A DNA stretch of 13,683 nt from an uncultured Oscillospiraceae bacterium (GTDB taxonomy: Bacteria > Bacillota_A > Clostridia > Oscillospirales > Oscillospiraceae): positions 1 through 13,683 of the forward strand of contig CALXDE010000134.1 in NCBI GenBank assembly GCA_944386965.1, given 5' to 3'. Shown piece by piece: positions 1-5,601 of this stretch (position 1 is its first letter; every line of letters starts with the position of its first letter). The position numbers and the translations under genes are program-made. The notes under the pieces are model-generated. The model was not told the DNA's origin, did no database searches, and saw nothing but the letters and a program-made list of their open reading frames with translations.

Positions 1-317
1 GCGCTGTCGGCGGCCATCAGGGTGCGGTAGGTGTCCTCGGAGAAGTCCTGATGGCCGGGGGTGTCCAGGATATTAATGCAGTAGCCGCTGTGCTGGAACT
101 GCATGACCGAGGAGGTCACGGAGATGCCGCGCTGCTTCTCGATCTCCATCCAGTCCGAGGTGGCGGCCCGGGCCCGCTTGCCCTTGACCTCCCCGGCCTG
201 GGCGATGGCCCCGCCGTACAGCAGGAATTTTTCGGTTAAAGTGGTCTTACCGGCGTCGGGGTGGGAGATGATGGCGAAAGTCCGCCGCCGGCTAATTTCA
301 GTTCGTAAATCAGACAT
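1..317 (-). CDS. prfC: Peptide chain release factor 3 (RF3), N-terminal part, cut by left window edge
   Basis: RF3 is a cytosolic translational GTPase that recycles RF1/RF2 from the ribosome after peptide release. The visible 105 or so residues are the start of the G domain. They show the P-loop SHPDAGKTT (residues about 18-26), the RF3-typical stretch [20 protein letters not shown] covering switch I, and the G3 motif DTPGHQDF. The '[14 protein letters not shown]' wording separates RF3 from EF-G, TypA and LepA. The start is ATG at 317-315 with GGAGG seven bases upstream. The gene continues past position 1. Upstream lies an unusually long structured region (318-778) that includes a second copy of this RBS and start. 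No gene precedes it closely; the cysteine desulfurase gene ends 493 bp upstream on the same strand. Confidence 0.95.
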   Translation of the reverse strand, partial: MSDLRTEISRRRTFAIISHPDAGKTTLTEKFLLYGGAIAQAGEVKGKRARAATSDWMEIEKQRGISVTSSVMQFQHSGYCINILDTPGHQDFSEDTYRTLMAADS

Positions 318-347
318 GGAATGTCCTCCAGATATTCAGAGATAGGG
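267..347 (-). repeat. 81-bp direct repeat, copy B (contains the functional prfC start)
   Basis: Positions 267-347 match 484-564 base for base at a fixed offset of 217, except for one mismatch (g276 versus a493). The repeat spans the prfC upstream sequence, the RBS, the ATG and the first 17 codons. This copy runs on into the intact prfC reading frame and is therefore the functional one. Seen directly in the sequence. Confidence 0.95.
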
Positions 348-483
348 CCATCATCGACCCCCGGCGCGAGTGCGCCGTACAAGCATTTTTGCCGGAGGCA
401 AAAATCTTGGCAAAGGGGCAATTCACTTGCCCCGGAGCAAAATTAAATCAGGGTTCCCGCAAAAGCGCAAGCTTTTGTGGGAC
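348..483. repeat. 136-bp hairpin-rich insert between the two prfC-start copies
   Basis: The insert holds four separate short hairpins in a row. They are 362-377 (6-bp stem, 4-nt loop), 385-405 (9-bp stem, 3-nt loop), 415-433 (7-bp stem, 5-nt loop) and 456-481 (11-bp stem with one G-U pair, GCAA loop on the plus strand). Its ends carry an imperfect inverted repeat: plus-strand 348-360 begins CCATCATCG and 479-491 ends CGATGATGG, 12 of 13 positions pairing. No long ORF and no transposase are present. The layout fits a small non-autonomous or REP-like intergenic element, or a structured mRNA leader. I cannot tell which from one copy. Confidence 0.6.
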
Positions 484-534
484 GATGATGGCAAAAGTCC
501 GCCGCCGGCTAATTTCAGTTCGTAAATCAGACAT
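448..534 (-). pseudogene. Truncated duplicate of the prfC 5' end (28-codon ORF with intact RBS)
   Basis: Within repeat copy A the ATG at 534-532 keeps the same GGAGG site as true prfC. It reads the first 17 prfC residues (start MSDLRTEIS, ending TFAII), then 11 unrelated residues across the last hairpin of the insert, and stops at TGA (450-448). It cannot encode a GTPase: the P-loop is lost. Because the ribosome binding site is intact it may still be translated and act as a leader peptide for prfC, but that is inference. It could equally be an inert scar of the duplication. Confidence 0.7.
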
Positions 535-564
535 GGAATGTCCTCCAGATATTCAGAGATAGGG
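484..564 (-). repeat. 81-bp direct repeat, copy A (duplicated prfC start region)
   Basis: Second copy of the prfC upstream region, RBS and first 17 codons, 217 bp upstream of the functional copy. Beyond the strict repeat the match resumes for a few bases (TCCCAC) if one inserted G is allowed, so the original duplication probably reached slightly further into prfC. The two copies flank a 136-bp hairpin-rich insert. Confidence 0.95.
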
Positions 565-579
565 GCCGGAAGCGGCCCC
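562..579. other. GC-rich hairpin in the prfC leader
   Basis: A perfect 7-bp stem (GGGGCCG with CGGCCCC) and a four-base loop lie just upstream of repeat copy A. No T-run follows on either strand, so it does not look like an intrinsic terminator. It may be part of a folded leader upstream of prfC. Confidence 0.5.
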
Positions 580-626
580 GGCAGGGGGATACGATACAGA
601 AGCGTTATCAGGAAGCATGTCCATCC

Positions 627-716
627 TCATGGCGGCCCCAGGATCCATGCCGCATCCCTCCAGAGAAGGAAGATGTGCACCTGCGGCAGGCAAAACGCCC
701 GCTGCGTGTCAGACAT
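627..716 (-). CDS. Possible 29-residue leader ORF upstream of prfC
   Basis: Small ORF starting ATG at 716-714 and stopping TGA at 629-627. A purine-rich stretch with AGGGGGAG sits about six bases before the ATG, and a candidate promoter lies 34 bp upstream. The product starts MSDTQR and has no recognisable domain; its middle is hydrophobic (HIFLLW). No homologue is recognised. It could be a regulatory leader peptide, or a chance ORF in non-coding sequence. Confidence 0.25.
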   Translation of the reverse strand: MSDTQRAFCLPQVHIFLLWRDAAWILGPP

Positions 717-749
717 AGCGCTCCCCCTCTCCCTTCTACAGTCCGAACT

Positions 750-778
750 AATGTACCATATTATGGGCATTTTTGCAA
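750..778 (-). promoter_or_regulatory. Candidate sigma-A promoter for prfC (and its leader)
   Basis: Minus-strand TTGCAA (778-773) and TACATT (755-750) are separated by exactly 17 bp, each 4 of 6 to consensus, in a local AT-rich patch. Transcription from here would give a leader of about 425 nt before prfC, covering the small ORF, the hairpins and the duplicated start. No better promoter is evident nearer to prfC. Confidence 0.45.
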
Positions 779-810
779 GAATCAATCTGCCCAAAGCGGC
801 AAATGGTGTG

Positions 811-1977
811 CTATGCCGGGCGGGACAGGATTTCCGTCAGCGCCGCCAGGGCCGCCGCCACGTCCTCCTCTGTGTTCCACCAGCCAAAGGAGAAGCGGAT
901 CGTGCCGGTGGGAAAGGTCCCCAGGGTCCTGTGGGCCGAGGGGGCGCAGTGGAGGCCCACCCGGGTCATGATCCCGTAGTCCCGGTCCATCCGGAAGGCC
1001 GCCTGGGCCAGGTCCTGGGTCAGGGTCTGGAGGGACACCACCCCCGTGCGCCCCTCCCGGCCCCGCCGGCCCAGGATGCGTACCTGCCCCGACGCCTCCA
1101 GGGGGGCCAGCCCGCAGAGGAACCGCTCTGTCAGATCCAGTTCGTGGCGGAGGATGCCGTCCAGGCCCGTCTCCTTCAGCCAGAGCAGTCCCGCCCGGAG
1201 CCCCAGGATCCCGGGGAGGTTCAGGGTGCCCGGCTCGAAGCGGTCCGGGAGAAACGCCGGCACCTCCTCCGTGTGGCTGAGGCTTCCGGTGCCGCCGGAG
1301 AGCAGGGGCTCCAGCTGGGGGACCATGCGCTCCCCCAGCACAAAGCCCCCGGTGCCCTGGGGGCCCAGGAGCCCCTTGTGCCCGGTAAATGCCAGCGCGT
1401 CGATGTGCATGGCCTCCATGTCAATGGGGAGAACCCCGGCGGTCTGGGCGCCGTCTACGAGAAAGAGCAGGCCGCGGCGGCGGCAGAACGCCCCCACCTC
1501 CCCGATGGGCAGCACTGTCCCGCAGACGTTGCTGGCGTGGGTCATCACCACCGCCCGGGTGTTCTCCTGCAGGAGCCCCTCCATCGCATCCAGCAGGAGG
1601 CTGCCGTCCGGAGCACAGGGGATACGGGAGAAAGAGACGCCCTGCCGGGTCAGCTGGGTCAGGGGGCGCATCACCGCGTTGTGCTCCATGGAGGACACCA
1701 GCACATGGTCCCCCGGCCGCAGCAGGCCCTTGAGCAGCACATTGAGGCTCTCGGTGACATTCTTGGTAAAAATCACATTGCGGCAGTCCCCGCCGTGGAA
1801 CAGGCCGCACAGCAGCTCCCGGGTCTCATAGACCTGCTCCTCCACCGCGTAGGCCCGGCCGTAGTTTCCACGGCCCACGTTGCTCCCGCTCTCGGTGAGA
1901 TAGCGGTACATCGCCTCCGCCACAGCCCTTGGCTTTGGAAATGTGGTGCTCCCGTTATCCAGATAGATCTGCTTCAT
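811..1977 (-). CDS. Cysteine desulfurase family protein (class V aminotransferase fold, NifS/Csd-like)
   Basis: A PLP enzyme of the family that removes sulfur (or selenium) from cysteine as a protein-bound persulfide for Fe-S cluster, thio-cofactor or selenium chemistry. The 388 residues have the family's usual length. Visible landmarks are the N-terminal LDNGSTTFPKP (6-16), MEHNA with the PLP-stacking His (99), VDGAQ with the PLP Asp (175) and Gln (178), the Schiff-base Lys in FTGHKG (201), and a likely catalytic Cys in GLHCAP (344). The LDN-TTFPKP start and short Cys loop resemble the Firmicute subfamily annotated simply as 'cysteine desulfurase family protein' rather than IscS or SufS. The ATG at 1977 is preceded by GGGAGG, and a separate promoter (2011-2039) lies upstream. 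No IscU/SufU partner is visible, so its acceptor is unknown. It may be unrelated to the operon upstream. Confidence 0.9.
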   Translation of the reverse strand: MKQIYLDNGSTTFPKPRAVAEAMYRYLTESGSNVGRGNYGRAYAVEEQVYETRELLCGLFHGGDCRNVIFTKNVTESLNVLLKGLLRPGDHVLVSSMEHNAVMRPLTQLTRQGVSFSRIPCAPDGSLLLDAMEGLLQENTRAVVMTHASNVCGTVLPIGEVGAFCRRRGLLFLVDGAQTAGVLPIDMEAMHIDALAFTGHKGLLGPQGTGGFVLGERMVPQLEPLLSGGTGSLSHTEEVPAFLPDRFEPGTLNLPGILGLRAGLLWLKETGLDGILRHELDLTERFLCGLAPLEASGQVRILGRRGREGRTGVVSLQTLTQDLAQAAFRMDRDYGIMTRVGLHCAPSAHRTLGTFPTGTIRFSFGWWNTEEDVAAALAALTEILSRPA

Positions 1978-2010
1978 TGTGCTTTACGCACCTCCCGGCC
2001 AGTTTGAACC

Positions 2011-2039
2011 AGCATATCACAGTTTTTATTCCCCGGCAA
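2011..2039 (-). promoter_or_regulatory. Promoter for the cysteine desulfurase gene
   Basis: Minus-strand TTGCCG (2039-2034), a 17-bp AT-rich spacer and TATGCT (2016-2011), the latter preceded by TGA and so forming an extended -10. It lies about 35 bp before the ATG and downstream of the 2056-2102 hairpin, which points to independent expression from the RuBisCO-like operon. Confidence 0.55.
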
Positions 2040-2055
2040 CGGGATCTTTGTGCAG

Positions 2056-2102
2056 GCGAAAGCCGGGAATGGCTACAGATGTATGCCATTCCCGGCTTTC
2101 GC
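2056..2102. terminator. 18-bp perfect hairpin closing the kinase/RuBisCO-like operon
   Basis: Arms 2056-2073 and 2085-2102 are perfect reverse complements (18 bp) with an 11-nt loop. The hairpin starts 14 bp after the stop codon of the HAD phosphatase gene. No run of T follows on either strand, so a classic intrinsic terminator is not shown. A transcript-stabilising 3' structure or a factor-dependent stop is equally possible. Confidence 0.5.
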
Positions 2103-2116
2103 GCGTCTTATCTCAC

Positions 2117-2755
2117 TTAAAAAGCAGGGCTGTTCCGGACAGCTTCTATCACATCGAAAAACGTATCATACAGCAGGAACTGCCGTCCCATCTTTTGAAG
2201 ATAGGCAGCCAGCACATCCCTGGCAAAGATGGTGTCTACCGCCAGGCTCATCTTCATATCGGTAAAGCTGTCGCCGATGCCGATGGCATGCCGGTAGTCA
2301 TAGAGCGCCATCACGTCGGTCTTTTTCAGGAGCTCGTTGCCGTCGTCATAGGGGGAGACCAGCTTCATCCCCGGCCCGCTGGTGTCCAGGTCCACGGCGT
2401 GGACCCCCAGGAGCCGGCCGCGCCAGGGGGCCAGCCGCAGCTCCACGAACTGCCGCACGCCGCCGGAGATGACCACCACCGGGATCTCGCGCTTGTCCAT
2501 CTCATCTAAAAATTCCGGAAATCCCGGCCGCAGCGCCACGCCCTTCACATAGTCCAGCATCCGCTCCAGGCGGCTGGACGGCGCGCCGTCAAAGGCGTAG
2601 CGTACCACCTGGCTGAGGGTCATCTCCCCGCGCACCAGCTTCCCCTTGACACTGTGGAACTCCTCGGGGGAGGCAAACAGGCGGATGGCCCCCTCCAGGG
2701 TGTCCTCCATGGTGATGGTGCCGTCAAAGTCCACAAAGGCAATGGTATCGTACAT
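2117..2755 (-). CDS. HAD-superfamily phosphatase, MtnX-like
   Basis: A 212-residue HAD phosphatase with all four motifs: DFDGT with nucleophile Asp9 and acid/base Asp11 near the N terminus, SGG at 97-99, Lys144/145, and GDSFTD at 161-166 for Mg2+. The FARDVL stretch (177-182) after motif IV and the overall size match MtnX, which dephosphorylates the enol-phosphate product of the RuBisCO-like enolase MtnW in methionine salvage. It is the last gene of the operon, 21 bp after the RuBisCO-like gene, with GGAGG eight bases before the ATG. The adjacency mirrors mtnW-mtnX, but mtnK, mtnA, mtnB and mtnD are absent, so the real substrate may differ. Phosphoserine phosphatase-like activity is a weaker alternative. 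Confidence 0.85.
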   Translation of the reverse strand: MYDTIAFVDFDGTITMEDTLEGAIRLFASPEEFHSVKGKLVRGEMTLSQVVRYAFDGAPSSRLERMLDYVKGVALRPGFPEFLDEMDKREIPVVVISGGVRQFVELRLAPWRGRLLGVHAVDLDTSGPGMKLVSPYDDGNELLKKTDVMALYDYRHAIGIGDSFTDMKMSLAVDTIFARDVLAAYLQKMGRQFLLYDTFFDVIEAVRNSPAF

Positions 2756-2776
2756 CCGTCCCGCCTCCTCTGCCGA

Positions 2777-4093
2777 TCAGTTCATCAGATCGAAGTTCTT
2801 CTTCAGATCCGGGTTCAGGTAGGCCAGCATCCGGCCCAGCTCCGCGTGGTCTTTGGCGTACTCCACCACGGGGATGCCCTGCATGGCTGCGTCAATGGCC
2901 TGGCGCATGCTCTTGGCCCCGGCCTCGCTGCCGTCGGGATGGCCGTGGACGCCGCCGCCGGCGGCCAGCATCACATCGGTCCCCACAGCCTTGATGATCT
3001 TCTCCACCGCCAGCTGCGTGGTGCCGCCGGAGCAGGCGTACATCATGGGTTTGATGTTCCACCAGGGCTGGGTGAAGAACTTGAAGCAGCGGTAGAACAC
3101 CTTATAGGACACGGGGAACTTGCCGAAGGGGTGGCCGTTGATCTGGAAATCGCCGCCGGCCAGCCGGGTGATCTTGCCGATGAGCAGAGGGGCGGAGATG
3201 CCGGTATAGGTGGAGGCGGCCATGGTGCCGGCGAAGTTCACGTGGGCCAGGATGGGCACATTGATGTTGGGGTCCTCCGCGAGCATTTTCAGGGTATCAA
3301 AGCCGGTGGTGTAGACATTCACCATCAGGCAGTTGTTGCCGTACTCCAGGGCACGATAGGCGTTGTCCCGGACCTTCTCGGTGCTGTCGGAGATATTCAC
3401 GGCATAGAGGCTGTGCTCCCCGGTCTCCTCATAGACCCGCTTCTCGGCGGCCATGAACTTGGTGACCCGCTCCTTCAGCGGGCAGAAGGGCCCGTCGGCC
3501 AGCATCAGCTCGTCGTCCTTGATGACGTCCACGCCGCCCTTGCAGGCGTGGTAGAAGAGGTCGGCCCCCTCGTCCGGCGTCCAGCCGATGTTGGGCTTGA
3601 TCATGGCGTTGAGCAGGGGACGGTCGGGCACGCCCAGCACCTTCCGCAGGCCCTCCACGCCGAATTTGGGCCCCTGGAACTGGGCGATCATCTTCTTGGG
3701 GAAGGCCACGTCGATGAGGCGGATCATGCCGGAGGCGGAGATATTGCCGAACAGGATCGTCATCAGGGAGGACATGCTGTGAGAGAAGTTCTCCATGGGG
3801 TAGGCCACCTGGATGATGTACATGGGCGGCTCGTCGGACTGGTAGTCACAGCCGATGTCCGGCACCTCGTAGAGCGCCACCAGCTTGGAGCCGAAGCGGC
3901 GGGTCTTTTCCATGGAATCCGCCCCCACCTTGATCCAGGTACCGGTGGTCTGCTCGTCGGCAATGGCCATGGCCAGCTTCTCGATGTTGCTGGTCTTTAC
4001 CTTGGCCTGGTAAGTGGCGATGACATAGTCGTTGTCAAAGGCCACCTCCGGAAAGGCATAGGTCAGATTTTCTTCGTCCAGTTTACGGATCAT
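2777..4093 (-). CDS. RuBisCO-like protein (form IV type), probable enolase or decarboxylase on a phosphorylated substrate
   Basis: A 438-residue protein with the RuBisCO large-subunit architecture: N-terminal domain about 20-145, then the TIM barrel about 150-430. By-eye alignment keeps the carbamylation/Mg site GGVDVIKDDE (Lys192, Asp194, Glu195 for RuBisCO Lys201, Asp203, Glu204). It also keeps Glu47, Thr52 and Trp53 (Glu60, Thr65, Trp66), Asn117 (Asn123), Lys166 (Lys175), His284 (His294), Lys325 in the loop-6 position (Lys334), SGG 355-357 (Ser379) and GG 379-380 (403-404). It differs at Asn168 (Lys177), Val285 (Arg295) and Ile318 (His327). Loss of these three argues against ribulose-bisphosphate carboxylation and for the RuBisCO-like class, whose members act as enolases, isomerases, decarboxylases or transcarboxylases. 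The RBS AAGGAGA begins at the stop codon of the aminotransferase gene 14 bp upstream, so the genes are probably coupled. The exact reaction is unknown. Confidence 0.9.
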   Translation of the reverse strand: MIRKLDEENLTYAFPEVAFDNDYVIATYQAKVKTSNIEKLAMAIADEQTTGTWIKVGADSMEKTRRFGSKLVALYEVPDIGCDYQSDEPPMYIIQVAYPMENFSHSMSSLMTILFGNISASGMIRLIDVAFPKKMIAQFQGPKFGVEGLRKVLGVPDRPLLNAMIKPNIGWTPDEGADLFYHACKGGVDVIKDDELMLADGPFCPLKERVTKFMAAEKRVYEETGEHSLYAVNISDSTEKVRDNAYRALEYGNNCLMVNVYTTGFDTLKMLAEDPNINVPILAHVNFAGTMAASTYTGISAPLLIGKITRLAGGDFQINGHPFGKFPVSYKVFYRCFKFFTQPWWNIKPMMYACSGGTTQLAVEKIIKAVGTDVMLAAGGGVHGHPDGSEAGAKSMRQAIDAAMQGIPVVEYAKDHAELGRMLAYLNPDLKKNFDLMN

Positions 4094-4107
4094 GGGATAC
4101 TCTCCTT

Positions 4108-5556
4108 TCAGCGCTCCACGTTGGAAAAGACTTCTTCAAAGGCGGCCAGGGTCTGCTGTATGGTTTCGTCGTTGTCCGCCATGCTGGTGTAGATGCGGCT
4201 GCCGGCCAGGGTGATGACGCCGTTGGCGGTGAGGGCCGCGCCGAACTCCTCGATATACTTCTGGCGCTCCGGGATCTTGGTGAAGATGTCCGGGTCGGAC
4301 ACGTCCAGGTACATGACGCCGGAAACCTCGAAGTGGACAATGGAGCCGGTGTTCCAGGTGACGAAGGGCAGATCGTACTGGTCGATGAGCTTCTGGATGC
4401 CCGCGCAGAGCTTGTCGCCGTTCTCTCCGGCCTTCACCGCCGCGTCCTGGCGGACGATCTCGTCAATGGCGAAGTACCCCGCCGCGCAGCTCAGGGGGTT
4501 GGCGGTGAGGGTGCCGCCCACATAGGCCTTCTTCTTCCCGGCCTTGACGCCGGCCGCCACGCAGGACATGATGTCCGCCCGGCCGCCCACGCCGCCGGCC
4601 ATGGGATAGCCGCCGGCCACGATCTTGCCGAACACGGTGAGGTCGGGTCTGACATCGAAGAAGCCCTGGGCACCGCCGGGGCCCACCCGGAAGGCGGTGA
4701 CCACCTCGTCGAAGATCAGCAGGGTGTCAAACTCGTCGCACAGCGCCCGGACCTTGGCGGCGAAGTCCAGGGCCACCGGGCGGGTGCCGCTCTCGGGGCC
4801 GAAGGGCTCAATGACCACCGTGGCGGTGCCGCCGTGCTTCTCATTCTCCTCCAGCACCCGCCGCAGCCCCTCCACGTCGCCGGGGAAGAACTCGCTGGTG
4901 CTGGCGCTGACATTCTTGGGGATGCCGTGGGCCTCATAGGTCTTGGTGTAGGGGATGTGGAGGGAGTAGACCAGCTGGTCGCTCCAGCCGTGGTAGGCCC
5001 CGCCCACCTTCACGATGCGCTCCTTGCCCGTGAAGGTCCGGGCGATGCGGATGGCCACCATGTCCGCCTCCGTGCCGCTGGCCAGACACCGGTACAGCTC
5101 CACCCAGGGCATGCACTCCTGGATCTTCTCCGCCAGCTTCATCTCATAGGGGTGGAACAGCCCCGTCACCGGACCGGACTCCCGCACCACCTCCCAGACC
5201 TTCTCATTCACCGGGGCGTAGTTGCTGCCCAGGAGGGTGGGGCCGCCGGCCTGGAGATAGTCCACGTAGCGGTTTCCGTCGATATCGTAGAGGTAGGCCC
5301 CCTCGGCCTTGGTGATCACCAGGGGGAAGGGGTAGTTGAAGGCCAGGTTGTGCTGCACGCCGCCGGGGATGACCTTCTTGGCCTCCACGATCATGGAGCG
5401 GGACCCCTGGCATTTCTCATGGAAGTAGGAGAGATATTTCTCCATGGCCGCGGGTTTGATGTGGTGGAGGGGCTCCTTCACCAGCCGGTCCATCTTCTCA
5501 TAGATGGCCTTGTCGTCCGGCCAGTGGGAGATTCCATAGTGTTCTTTCATCAACAT
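4108..5556 (-). CDS. Class III PLP aminotransferase, glutamate-1-semialdehyde aminomutase-like
   Basis: A fold-type I PLP enzyme moving an amino group on or off an aldehyde or keto substrate. In the 482-residue product one sees SGTEA (160-164, phosphate grip), AYHGW (187-191), IFDEVVTAFR with PLP Asp283, and the Schiff-base Lys311 in VFGKIVAGGYP. The TVFGK-IVAGGYPMA-GG wording is that of the HemL/GSA-aminomutase subgroup. It is some 50 residues longer than HemL at the N terminus, and no other haem genes are near, so it is unlikely to be HemL itself. The start is ATG at 5556, eight bases after AAGGAGG; an in-frame TTG at 5580 lies upstream of that site and is rejected. It sits 45 bp after the kinase gene and 14 bp before the RuBisCO-like gene, so it should act on an intermediate of the same pathway. 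Confidence 0.9.
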   Translation of the reverse strand: MLMKEHYGISHWPDDKAIYEKMDRLVKEPLHHIKPAAMEKYLSYFHEKCQGSRSMIVEAKKVIPGGVQHNLAFNYPFPLVITKAEGAYLYDIDGNRYVDYLQAGGPTLLGSNYAPVNEKVWEVVRESGPVTGLFHPYEMKLAEKIQECMPWVELYRCLASGTEADMVAIRIARTFTGKERIVKVGGAYHGWSDQLVYSLHIPYTKTYEAHGIPKNVSASTSEFFPGDVEGLRRVLEENEKHGGTATVVIEPFGPESGTRPVALDFAAKVRALCDEFDTLLIFDEVVTAFRVGPGGAQGFFDVRPDLTVFGKIVAGGYPMAGGVGGRADIMSCVAAGVKAGKKKAYVGGTLTANPLSCAAGYFAIDEIVRQDAAVKAGENGDKLCAGIQKLIDQYDLPFVTWNTGSIVHFEVSGVMYLDVSDPDIFTKIPERQKYIEEFGAALTANGVITLAGSRIYTSMADNDETIQQTLAAFEEVFSNVER

Positions 5557-5601
5557 GTGATCTGCCTCCTTATGCTGCAAAATGCGTGATCCGCCTGCCC
5601 G

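Noticed and set aside
236..421. 61-codon minus-strand ORF across the hairpin insert and the prfC start
   Set aside because: Out of frame with prfC, composed of the hairpin repeats and the shifted prfC sequence; no sign of a protein domain.
348..483. Hairpin array considered as a CRISPR array or as an attachment site
   Set aside because: The stems differ in sequence and length, there are no equal-sized spacers, and no integrase or cas gene is present.
538..2007. 489-codon plus-strand ORF opposite the cysteine desulfurase gene
   Set aside because: Antisense shadow: the minus-strand frame has clear PLP motifs and an RBS, while this frame gives a low-complexity, His/Gly/Pro/Gln-rich product with no domain and runs through the repeats.
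2777..4093. Considered as true RuBisCO for carbon fixation
   Set aside because: Residues matching Lys177, Arg295 and His327 are replaced, and no phosphoribulokinase or AMP-pathway gene is nearby.
2654..4192. 512-codon plus-strand ORF opposite the RuBisCO-like gene
   Set aside because: His/Gly/Val-rich translation typical of the reverse frame of a GC-rich gene; no RBS or domain, and it spans two unrelated minus-strand genes.
4108..5556. Considered as hemL of haem synthesis
   Set aside because: Extended N terminus, no other haem genes, and membership of the kinase/RuBisCO-like operon.
4333..5589. 418-codon plus-strand ORF opposite the aminotransferase gene
   Set aside because: Same reverse-frame composition; the true gene on the minus strand has catalytic Lys, PLP Asp and RBS.
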